Origin: CAZRDB01 sp964598695
GTDB taxonomy: Bacteria; Armatimonadota; Zipacnadia; UBA1398
Direction of reading: 5' to 3'
NCBI GenBank assembly: GCA_964598695.1
Contig: CAZRDB010000009.1
Coordinates: 1 to 53,952, forward strand
DNA: 53,952 nt
Positions 24,648-32,774 of this stretch are shown piece after piece. Numbering within the stretch: the stretch's first letter is position 1; each line of letters opens with the position of its first letter. The notes under the pieces were generated by a model that saw only the letters and a list, made by a program, of their open reading frames with translations, made no database searches and had not been told where the DNA came from. Made by a program: the position numbers and the translations under genes.

Positions 24648-27600
24648 ATGAACCTGCGCTCCGCTCTGTGCCTTCTCGCACTCCCGCTCCTGGCTGCGGC
24701 GGCATCGGCCGCCGACTACGAGGTCTCCTTCGAGCGGCTCCCCGCGGCCGTGGCCGAGGGCCAGCCCTTCGAGGTGGCGCTGCGCTACAAGGCCGCCGCG
24801 CCGGCGCGGCTTCACTGCGAGATGAAGGACATGGGGGTGAACGTGCTCGAGGGGCCCTCGGAACCCATCGAGGGGGCGGGTGTGCAGCGTTTCACGCTCC
24901 ATGCCCCGATGCGCACGGAGCAGGCGCGCGTTCAGGTCGCGATCTGGATCGGCGAGGACTGGCGCGCGCCGCTCTCGGCGATCTCGCACTCCGACCCGAT
25001 CCGAGTCCTGAGCGCGGGGGAGTCGGCCGCGCTGGCCGAGAAGGAGGCGCAGGTGGCGGATCTGATCGAGCGGACGGGCTACCGGAAGGCGACCTCGGGC
25101 AACATCGCGATCGTCGATGCCGGCCTCCCCGGGGTCGATCCCGCTCTCGTCGAGACCTACGCTGACGCGCTCGCCGCCCAGGGCTGCGCCGTCACCCGGC
25201 TCGACGCGGAGGCGATCACCAACCCGTTCTTCGTGACGGCCGATCGCTTCGACGTCCTCGTGCTCGTTCAGGCCGCGACCTTCCCGGCCGAGTGCGCCGC
25301 CACCGTGCAGAGCTACGCCGAGGCCGGTGGGGACCTGGTGGTCCTGGGCGGTCCGGCGTTCCACGACCTGGTCTGGCGCGTGGGCGAGGAGTGGGTGAAC
25401 CGCGACAGCCTGCGGAGCGCGCTCGCGCGGCAGGTGGGGGCGCGGCCGTTCCTGACCTTCGACGGGGCCCTCGGCGAGTGGCGGCGCAGCACGAACGCGG
25501 CCGATCGCGCCTCGCGTATCGAGAGCGAGCAGCCGGGCGCCAACGGCACGGCGGGCTGCGGCCGGATCTCGATCGAGGGCCTGAGCGGCTGGGACACCTT
25601 CGACACGACGCTCGCCGAGAGCCCCTTCGGCCCCGGCGAAGAGCTGACGACCCTCTGGGCCAAGGGGGACGACCACACGAGCCAGCTCTCGGTGGAGTGG
25701 CGCGAGCGGGACGGCTCGCGCTGGATCGCCGTGATCGCCCTCTCGACCGAGTGGCAGCCGTACGCGCTGATGCCCGAGGACTTCAAGCACTGGCACGACG
25801 ACGCCTCGGGCCGTGGCGGCACGGGCGACCGCTTCCGGCCCGAGAACGCCGCGAGCCTGTGCGTCGGCCTCGCTTTCACCCACACCGAGGCCGTCGCGGC
25901 CGGCGACCACACGATCCGGATCGACGAGGTCGGCACGGCGGCCTTCCCGGCCGAGCAGCGCGCCGCGCTCCTCGCCAGCCTCGGAACCGAGCCTCCGGTG
26001 CTCGAGGGCATCTCGCCGAGCTACAAGCTCTACCCCGTCGAGGGCGCCCGTACCGTCGAGGCCGACCCGCGCCAGGCGCTGTGGAGCGGTGGCGAAGCCC
26101 CCATCACGCCGCGCCTGATGGAGATCCACCAACGTCCACAGGGCACGGTCTTCGAAAAGAGCCGCCGCTGGCGCTGGGTCCCTTTGCTGAAGGCGATCCG
26201 TGAGGACGGCCGTCTCGCCGGCTTCCCCGCGGCGCTGGTGGTCAACGGTCGAGAGCCGTTCCGGGGCGGGCTGTGGCTCTCCATCCCCACACCTGACTCG
26301 GCCTTCCTCGGTGATCCGAGCATCGTGCGGTTGGTCTCCGAGGTCGTGCCCCGGATGCTCGATGGGTTCTTCCTGTACGAGGGGGGAACCGACGCGTACG
26401 TCTACCGGCCCGGTGAGGCCGTGACCTTCGGCGCCGCCGTCGCCAACTTCGGCCCGCTCACGCCCGTGATCGACCTCCGGATCACCGCGACGGCCGAGGG
26501 GCGGGACGGGCCGCTCTTCACCGCCACCCCCGCGGTGACGCTCGGACCCGACGGCATGGGGTCGGTCGCGATCACGGCCAACCTCGGAGACGCCGCGGCC
26601 GACGAGTACACCGTGCGCACGGAGCTGTGGCGCGACGGGAAGGTGATCGACCGGCTCGAGCACACCGTCGCGACCTGGCGGCCCGAGCCGAACCCCAGCT
26701 TCGTGACGACCGCGGCCGGCGACTTCCTCCTCGAGGGCCGCAAGTGGTACCCCTACGGCGTGAACTACATGCCCTCGAGCGGGGTCGGGATCGAGGACGG
26801 CGCCTACTTCGAGCGGTGGCTCGACCCACAGCCCTACGACCCGGAGATCATCCAGTGGGACCTGGAGGACTGCAAGCGGATCGGCTTCAACTGCGTCAGC
26901 GTCTTCATCTACCGCGACTCGCTCGAAGCGCGGAACCTCTGGGATCTCCTCCTGCGTTGCGAGCGGCTCGGCCTCAAGGTCAACCTCTCGCTGCGGCCCG
27001 GTACCCCCATGCACTTCCTCTGGAACCAGATGCGCGAGATCATCGAGTTCTACGGCCTCGCCGAGTGTGACACCGTCTTCGCCTACGACCTGGCCTGGGA
27101 GCCCTTCTTCGGCAACTACAACGAGCGGTGTGAGTGGGACCCGGACTGGCGTGCCTGGGTGGACGCCAAGTACGGCAGCCTCGACGCCGCACAGGCCGAG
27201 TGGGGCTACCGGGCGCCCCTGCGGGAGGACCTCCTCACGGGCCCGAGCGATGAGCAGCTCGCCGGCAACGGCGCATGGACCCGCTTCGCCGTCGACTACC
27301 GCGACTTCGTCGACGACCTGGTCGGCGCGAAGTACGCCGAGGCGCGCCGGCTGGTCCGCACCATCGACCCCAACCACCCGGTGAGCTTCCGGATGACCGT
27401 CGCCGGCGACCCGACCTTCGGGCAGCGCCCCCTCCCGTACGACCTCAAGGGCCTGGCCGGCGCCGTCGACATCATGGAGCCTGAGGGCTACGGCCGCCTC
27501 GGGGAGTGGGAGCAGGTCCGGCCCGGCTGGTTCACGGCCGCCTACGCACGGGCGGTCGCTCCCGACCTCCCCGTCCTGTGGGCCGAGTACGGCTACACCG

Positions 27601-27989
27601 TGTGGGATCGCGCCCGCATGCAGCCGAACCCCGACACCATCGAGTGGACCACCCGCTTCTACCGCAACTTCCTCGACATGACGCTTCGCTCGGGGGCCAA
27701 CGGCGCCATCTGCTGGTGGTTCCCCGGCGGCTTCCGGGTTGGCGAGAACAGCGACTTCGGGATCCTCAACCCCGACCGGAGCTGGCGGCCCTACACCGAG
27801 GTGCTCCACGAGTACGCCGGCCCGCTGACCCAGGAGCGCGAGATCCCCCGGCCCGACGTGTGGATCGACATCACACGGACGGGCCACGCGGACGGGATCA
27901 AGGGCATCTACGACGAGGTGAAGGAGCGCTTCTGGCAGGCTGTCGACGAGGGCAAGACGCCCGGCCTGCGGTGGACTCCCGCGCAGTAA
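24648..27989 (+). CDS. Exported TIM-barrel glycosidase with N-terminal GATase-like and beta domains
   Basis: 1113 residues from ATG 24648, nine bases after GGAGG; a TTG just before it is less likely. Signal peptide 1-22 (LLAAAASA). An N-terminal beta domain is followed by a glutamine-amidotransferase-like fold (about 140-260, with FDVLVLVQAATFP and LVVLGGPAFHDLV), then a long linker, a beta-sandwich (about 580-680) and a TIM barrel (about 690-1060). E818 in LAWEPFFGNY is the likely acid/base and E980 in LWAEYGYTV the likely nucleophile, the clan-A arrangement of GH2/5/42. The GATase-like part also occurs in GH42, but here the order is reversed. Substrate unknown; the neighbours suggest a plant or algal glycan. 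Confidence 0.8.
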   Translation: MNLRSALCLLALPLLAAAASAADYEVSFERLPAAVAEGQPFEVALRYKAAAPARLHCEMKDMGVNVLEGPSEPIEGAGVQRFTLHAPMRTEQARVQVAIWIGEDWRAPLSAISHSDPIRVLSAGESAALAEKEAQVADLIERTGYRKATSGNIAIVDAGLPGVDPALVETYADALAAQGCAVTRLDAEAITNPFFVTADRFDVLVLVQAATFPAECAATVQSYAEAGGDLVVLGGPAFHDLVWRVGEEWVNRDSLRSALARQVGARPFLTFDGALGEWRRSTNAADRASRIESEQPGANGTAGCGRISIEGLSGWDTFDTTLAESPFGPGEELTTLWAKGDDHTSQLSVEWRERDGSRWIAVIALSTEWQPYALMPEDFKHWHDDASGRGGTGDRFRPENAASLCVGLAFTHTEAVAAGDHTIRIDEVGTAAFPAEQRAALLASLGTEPPVLEGISPSYKLYPVEGARTVEADPRQALWSGGEAPITPRLMEIHQRPQGTVFEKSRRWRWVPLLKAIREDGRLAGFPAALVVNGREPFRGGLWLSIPTPDSAFLGDPSIVRLVSEVVPRMLDGFFLYEGGTDAYVYRPGEAVTFGAAVANFGPLTPVIDLRITATAEGRDGPLFTATPAVTLGPDGMGSVAITANLGDAAADEYTVRTELWRDGKVIDRLEHTVATWRPEPNPSFVTTAAGDFLLEGRKWYPYGVNYMPSSGVGIEDGAYFERWLDPQPYDPEIIQWDLEDCKRIGFNCVSVFIYRDSLEARNLWDLLLRCERLGLKVNLSLRPGTPMHFLWNQMREIIEFYGLAECDTVFAYDLAWEPFFGNYNERCEWDPDWRAWVDAKYGSLDAAQAEWGYRAPLREDLLTGPSDEQLAGNGAWTRFAVDYRDFVDDLVGAKYAEARRLVRTIDPNHPVSFRMTVAGDPTFGQRPLPYDLKGLAGAVDIMEPEGYGRLGEWEQVRPGWFTAAYARAVAPDLPVLWAEYGYTVWDRARMQPNPDTIEWTTRFYRNFLDMTLRSGANGAICWWFPGGFRVGENSDFGILNPDRSWRPYTEVLHEYAGPLTQEREIPRPDVWIDITRTGHADGIKGIYDEVKERFWQAVDEGKTPGLRWTPAQ

Positions 27990-28008
27990 CCCGAGAGGCG
28001 GACGACCG

Positions 28009-30126
28009 ATGGTGCTTCTGTTGGCGCTTCCCCTGCAGTGCGTCGTCGCCCAGGCCGAGCCGCGCGAGCAGCTCCTCGGGTCGGCGATGGCCTACTGGGA
28101 CCTCGCCGAGGGCGGCGCCAACTGCCCCCAGTGGCCCCTCGCGCAGACGGGGGCCGTCGCCCTCGACCAGCCCGCAGAGGGCGCGGGCGCGCGTGAGGGC
28201 GAGCGGTGTGCGCGCCTCGCCGGAGGCTGGTTCAGCGCCGGCGCCGCGCTCCACGCCCCGGGCCGCGCGGTCACCGTATACCTCCGAGCGCACGACCCCG
28301 CCGGCCGATGGATGGATGCGCTCCTCGCGAAGCGCGGGACGCACGAAACGGTCCACCTGAACCTGTTCAGCGTCGACCTGGATGGCGACGGGACGGGCGA
28401 CATCGGGTTCGAGGCGCACACCGAGATCGGCTTCGCATCGGTGCACTTCTCGACCCGTGAGATCGACCCCACGGCCTGGCACGACCTCGTCGGCCGCTAC
28501 GACGGCGAGGTGCTCGAGCTGGTCTGCGACGGCAAGGTCATGGCGCGCCGCGCCTGGCCCGGAGGCGCGCTCACCCGTAACGAGGAGCCCCTGCTCATCG
28601 GGGCCGAGACCGACCGCGGGCAGACCGTCCGCGCGTTCCAGGGCGAGGTCTCGGAGGCGGCGCTGTGGGACCGTGCCCTGACCGACGATGAACTCGCAAC
28701 GCTGTGTCGCGTCGAGCACCTCGATCCCGGCCCGCCGCTCCCCACGCCCTACGCCTCGCCGGTCCACTACCGCCCACGGGCCGGGGCGCTCGCAGACACG
28801 ATCCCCTTCTTCTGGCAGGGCGAGTACCACATCTTCTACCTCCTCTCCGGCTTCGGCGGCACGCCCTGGGCGCACATCAAGTCCCGCGACCTGATCCACT
28901 GGGAGGAACTGCCCATCGCGCTGCCGCTCGGGCGGCCGGAGGAACCGGACGGCGGATGCGTCTTCACCGGATCGGTGACGGAGTCCGACGGCGTCTTCCA
29001 CATCTTCTACACCGGCTTCAACCCGCAGAGCCCCGCCGGGCGCGAGTGCGTCATGCACGCCACGAGCCCCGATCTCGTCCAATGGACCAAGCAGCCGCAG
29101 GACACGTTCCGGGCCGACGGCCGCGTCTACGACGACCTCCGCGGTGAGGACTTCCGCGATCCGTTTGTCTTTCGCAACGAGGACGACGGCCTGTGGTGGA
29201 TGCTCCTGTGCGCCCGCGACGGCCGCACGCGCGGCTGCGTGACCGGCGTCGCCACCTCACCCGACCTCACGCACTGGACCCAGGTCGAGCCGCTCTTCGG
29301 CGGCACCCTTGGCCCGCAGGAGTGCCCCGACCTGTTCCGCATCGGCGAGACCTGGTACCTGATCTACTCGCCCAGCGTCGGCACGACCGACTACGCCTTC
29401 GCGCCGGCGCTCCGCGGCCCGTGGATCCATCCCGAGGAGCGCTCGATCGACACGCCCGAGCTGTATGCCGCGAAGAGCATGTTCGACGGCAACCGGCGGG
29501 TGCTCACCGGATGGCTCCGCGATCTCGACGGCGCCCGCGACGACGGCGGCATGTGCTGGGGCGGCGACCAGAGCACCCCGCGCGAGGTCTATGAGGTCCG
29601 CGAGGGCGTCCTCGGCTTCCGGCCCGTCGCCGAGGCCATCGCGGCGTTCCCCGAGGTGCTCGGTTCGCTCGCCGACGCCAAGCCGGTGACGCGCGCCGGC
29701 GCGTGGGCATCCACACCCGAGGGCCTCCACGCGACGCTCGCCAACGGCAACGCGTGGCTCCAGCTCGAGACGCCCGACAGCTACATGCTCCAGTGCACGG
29801 TGACCCCCGAGCCCGGTGCGGTGCTCTCGCTCGGCCTGCGCGAGGGGGAGCAGGCGGGCAGTGGCTACCAGCTCCGGCTGGATCCCGCGACCGGCGCGGC
29901 CGAGCTGCGCTCCGGCGGGTACCGCTATGGCCGGCATCTGGAGCTGACGCCGGGCGAACCGATCGCGCTGACGATCCTCGTCCAGGGCACGCTGATCGAG
30001 TGCTTCGTCAACGATCGCTTCGTCCTCAGTGGGAGGGCGTACGACATACCCAGCGGCCGGTTCGGCCTCACGACTGAGGGCGCCCCCGCGACCCTCGCGA
30101 AGTGGGAGCTTCGGACGCACGAGTAG
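28009..30126 (+). CDS. LamG-GH32 beta-fructosidase-like enzyme
   Basis: 705 residues from ATG 28009, 19 bases after the preceding stop. The leader MVLLLALPLQCVVAQAEP is signal-like but lacks the usual basic start; a Cys at 11 could be a lipobox variant, though the context is poor. A LamG domain (about 75-235) precedes a five-bladed GH32 propeller (250-520) and C-terminal beta-sandwich. The GH32 triad is traceable: D263 in ADTIPFFW (nucleophile; the usual NDPNG is altered), D384 in FRDPFVF (transition-state stabiliser) and E438 in QECPDLF (acid/base). Known family members hydrolyse sucrose, inulin or levan. The altered nucleophile loop leaves the exact substrate open. Confidence 0.85.
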   Translation: MVLLLALPLQCVVAQAEPREQLLGSAMAYWDLAEGGANCPQWPLAQTGAVALDQPAEGAGAREGERCARLAGGWFSAGAALHAPGRAVTVYLRAHDPAGRWMDALLAKRGTHETVHLNLFSVDLDGDGTGDIGFEAHTEIGFASVHFSTREIDPTAWHDLVGRYDGEVLELVCDGKVMARRAWPGGALTRNEEPLLIGAETDRGQTVRAFQGEVSEAALWDRALTDDELATLCRVEHLDPGPPLPTPYASPVHYRPRAGALADTIPFFWQGEYHIFYLLSGFGGTPWAHIKSRDLIHWEELPIALPLGRPEEPDGGCVFTGSVTESDGVFHIFYTGFNPQSPAGRECVMHATSPDLVQWTKQPQDTFRADGRVYDDLRGEDFRDPFVFRNEDDGLWWMLLCARDGRTRGCVTGVATSPDLTHWTQVEPLFGGTLGPQECPDLFRIGETWYLIYSPSVGTTDYAFAPALRGPWIHPEERSIDTPELYAAKSMFDGNRRVLTGWLRDLDGARDDGGMCWGGDQSTPREVYEVREGVLGFRPVAEAIAAFPEVLGSLADAKPVTRAGAWASTPEGLHATLANGNAWLQLETPDSYMLQCTVTPEPGAVLSLGLREGEQAGSGYQLRLDPATGAAELRSGGYRYGRHLELTPGEPIALTILVQGTLIECFVNDRFVLSGRAYDIPSGRFGLTTEGAPATLAKWELRTHE

Positions 30127-30156
30127 CGGCGCGAGACGCGGGAGGAGAGCGAGCCC

Positions 30157-32040
30157 ATGCGGTTGTCGGCGGTTGCCTGGTCGGTGGCGGGTCTCCTCCT
30201 GTCGGTCTCGTCGGTCGCCGCCGACGGGGGCCCAGCCGTCCCTCCCGAGCGCGTGCTTCGGGTGGGCGAGTTTGGCGCGGTGGGCGACGGCCGCACCGAT
30301 GACGGCCCCGCGATTCGCGCCGCGTTGCGCGCCGCTGCTGAGGCCGGCGTCCCGTGCCGCGTGGTCTTCGAGCCCCGCACGTACCGCCTCGCCCCGTGGG
30401 AGGAGCACTGGTACGCGCTCCACCTCGCCGATGCGCGCGACATCGTGCTCGAGGGCAACGGCGCGACGCTCCTCTGCGACCCGGCCAGCCGCGTGCTGTT
30501 CCTCGAGCGCTGCCGGCGGGTGACCGTGCGCGGCTTCACCGTCGACTACGATCCTCTTCCGTGCACCCAGGGCGATGTGCTGGCCGTCGATGCCGAGGGC
30601 GGGACCTTCACGCTCCGGCTGCACGAGGGCTACCCAGCGCCGCCCACGCAGGAGTGGGTGGAGGCGAACGGCGGCGCCGGCGACTGGCGCCACGGCGTGT
30701 TCACCGACGGCCCCCGCGGCCGCTTCACCCACGCCTGGACGCCCGTCGCGCGGGTCGAGCCGGCCGGCGGCCCGCGGACCTACCGGATCGCCGTGCCGGA
30801 CAGCGCTCGCGAGGCGCTCCGCAAGGTCGAGCCCGGCCACTGCTTCGCGATGCGCGTTCCCTGCATCACGGCGGAGCGGAAGGCGCGGCTGTTCACGCAG
30901 GGTCAGACCGATGCGGACCGGGGCGTGTTCCTGAAGGGCGGCCCGCTGGCGAACCTCCGCCTCGCCCACACGGAGGACTGCACCCTCGAGGAGATCGACC
31001 AGGTGATGGCCCCCGACATGGGGATCCACCTCTTCGACACGCGCGGGACCGTCCTCCGCCGGGTCCGGGCACGGCGCAAGCCCGGGACCGACCGCCTGAT
31101 GGCCGGCATGTCCGACGGCTGCCACTGCAAGGGCAACCTGATGGGCCCCACGTTCGAGGAGTGCTCGTTCGAGGCCCTGGGCGATGACTCGATCAACGTC
31201 TCCCACCACCCCGAGGTCGTGCTCGAGCAACGGGGCCCGCGCGAACTGCTCACCCAGTACGGGGACATCGTCTGGTTCGACAGCCCGACGCGGGCGGGCG
31301 ACCTGCTGGAGGCGTTCGATCCCGTCACCGGCGCCACGCTCGGTGAGGCGCGCGTCGCCCGCGTCGAGTTCCAGGGCAACCAGAAGCGCCTGCTGGTGCT
31401 CGACCGCGACCTGCCCGGCCTCCGCGAGGCGCGCGCCGGGTCGTTCGACGACGCCGTGCAGCTCTACCGCATGCCGACCGGCAGCTTCCGCATCAGCCGC
31501 TGCACCTTCCGCTCGCAGCTCAAGACCGCGATGCTCGTACGCTGCCGGGGGCTCATCGAGGAGTGCGAGGTCCGGGACTGCGCCTACGGCGTGACCGCCT
31601 ACAACTGCGAGCGGTTCCGGGAGGGGCCCTACCCGCACGACCTCACGATCCGCGGCAACCGGTTCGACACCATCTGGATCGGCGCGATCAACCTGCTCAC
31701 CCTCGCGCCCCAGCTCGCGGAGCCGCGGGGGACGGGCATCGTGATCGAGGACAACGAGATCCGGCAGCGTGACGGCAGCGGGGTCGTCCTGGAGCAGCTC
31801 GCGGCCGTGCGGCTGATCCGCAACCGCGTCGCGCTCGCACCCGAGACGCCGGCGGGCTGGATGGCCGTCTTCCTCCGGGGCTGCGGGAAGGTCGAGATCG
31901 ACGGCCTCTCGGTCGAGGACCCTCGCCCGGAGGCGGCGGGGGCCGTCGTCGTGCAGGGACGGCCGCAGGGCGAGGGGCTCTCGCTCCGCGGCCTCGAGGC
32001 CTCCCTCGCGCCCGGCGTGGCCGAGGTCGCCTGGCGGTGA
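30157..32040 (+). CDS. Exported right-handed beta-helix glycosidase, GH110/pectate-lyase-3-like
   Basis: 627 residues from ATG 30157, with GGGAGGAG upstream. Signal peptide 1-22 (SVSSVAA). VGEFGAVGDGRTDDGPAIRA is the entry motif of pectate-lyase-superfamily beta-helices. The coils (IVLEGNGATLLCD, VTVRGFTVDYD, LTIRGNRFDTIWIG) repeat through to the end. SDGCHCKG and ALGDDSINV lie where GH110 alpha-1,3-galactosidases have their conserved DD.NVH segment, but the final His is Ser here. GH28 and GH110 are the closest calls; polygalacturonase-like activity is an alternative. Last gene of the 22737-32040 run, ending four bases before the convergent hydrolase. Confidence 0.75.
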   Translation: MRLSAVAWSVAGLLLSVSSVAADGGPAVPPERVLRVGEFGAVGDGRTDDGPAIRAALRAAAEAGVPCRVVFEPRTYRLAPWEEHWYALHLADARDIVLEGNGATLLCDPASRVLFLERCRRVTVRGFTVDYDPLPCTQGDVLAVDAEGGTFTLRLHEGYPAPPTQEWVEANGGAGDWRHGVFTDGPRGRFTHAWTPVARVEPAGGPRTYRIAVPDSAREALRKVEPGHCFAMRVPCITAERKARLFTQGQTDADRGVFLKGGPLANLRLAHTEDCTLEEIDQVMAPDMGIHLFDTRGTVLRRVRARRKPGTDRLMAGMSDGCHCKGNLMGPTFEECSFEALGDDSINVSHHPEVVLEQRGPRELLTQYGDIVWFDSPTRAGDLLEAFDPVTGATLGEARVARVEFQGNQKRLLVLDRDLPGLREARAGSFDDAVQLYRMPTGSFRISRCTFRSQLKTAMLVRCRGLIEECEVRDCAYGVTAYNCERFREGPYPHDLTIRGNRFDTIWIGAINLLTLAPQLAEPRGTGIVIEDNEIRQRDGSGVVLEQLAAVRLIRNRVALAPETPAGWMAVFLRGCGKVEIDGLSVEDPRPEAAGAVVVQGRPQGEGLSLRGLEASLAPGVAEVAWR

Positions 32041-32043
32041 GCC

Positions 32044-32730
32044 CTAGTCGAGGACCAGCGCCTGGCCGGGCTCGAGCAGGGTCACCTCGGCGAGGCTGCC
32101 GACCTTCGCGACGAATGTCGCCGGATCGCACGCGAGCTGCGGGATCGTGTTGTAGTGGATCGGCACGACCCGCTTCGGGCCCAGCATCTTCACGGCCTCG
32201 ACGGCGTCGTCGATGTCCATCGTGAAGTTGCCGCCGATCGGCAGGAACGCCAGGTCGATCGTGCGCAACCGCCCGATCAGCTCCATCTCGATCGTGAGCC
32301 CCGTGTCGCCCGGGTGGTAGACGGTGAACCCACCCATCTCGATCAGCGCGCCCACGGCCGGTCCCGTGTAGATGGGCGGATCGTCCATCTTGCCCGAGCC
32401 GTGCGCCGAGGGGGTCAGGCGGATCGTGAACCAGTGGAAGTCCCGTTTGCCCCCGATGTGCATGGGCGCCGCGTTCGTGCAGCCCCGCCGCTGGAGGTAG
32501 GTCGCCAGCTCGTAGCAGGCGACGACGATGCTGCCGCAGCGTCGCGCGATCGGCACCGTGTCACCGAGGTGGTCGTCGTGGCCGTGGCTCACGAAGATCG
32601 CGTCTGCTCGGATCTCGTCGCGCGTGGCCGACGCTCTGGGGTTCCCGGTGAGGAAGGGATCGATCAGGAGCGTCTTGCCCGCAGCCTCGAGTTGGACGGC
32701 CGAGTGGCCCAGGTAGGTCGCGGTCAGCAT
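32044..32730 (-). CDS. UPF0173 metal-dependent hydrolase (YtkL-like)
   Basis: 228 residues from ATG 32730, behind GAGGAGG. HSAVQLE near the N-terminus, SHGHDDH (48-54), a later YHPGDTG and PIHYNT are the metal-binding His/Asp residues of the metallo-beta-lactamase fold in the UPF0173 branch. This family has a conserved fold but poorly known substrates. Cytoplasmic. The gene starts 44 bases after the exported propeller protein's stop at 32775 on the same strand, so they may be co-transcribed. Confidence 0.93.
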   Translation of the reverse strand: MLTATYLGHSAVQLEAAGKTLLIDPFLTGNPRASATRDEIRADAIFVSHGHDDHLGDTVPIARRCGSIVVACYELATYLQRRGCTNAAPMHIGGKRDFHWFTIRLTPSAHGSGKMDDPPIYTGPAVGALIEMGGFTVYHPGDTGLTIEMELIGRLRTIDLAFLPIGGNFTMDIDDAVEAVKMLGPKRVVPIHYNTIPQLACDPATFVAKVGSLAEVTLLEPGQALVLD

Positions 32731-32774
32731 GGCGGGGCGCCTCCTCGCGGGGTGTGCGGAACGGTCGCTGCGGG

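Noticed and set aside
23541..27887. A 1448-codon open frame opposite the GH127 and TIM-barrel genes
   Set aside because: It covers two well-supported genes on the other strand and has no recognisable domain. High GC makes stop codons rare in the opposite frame.
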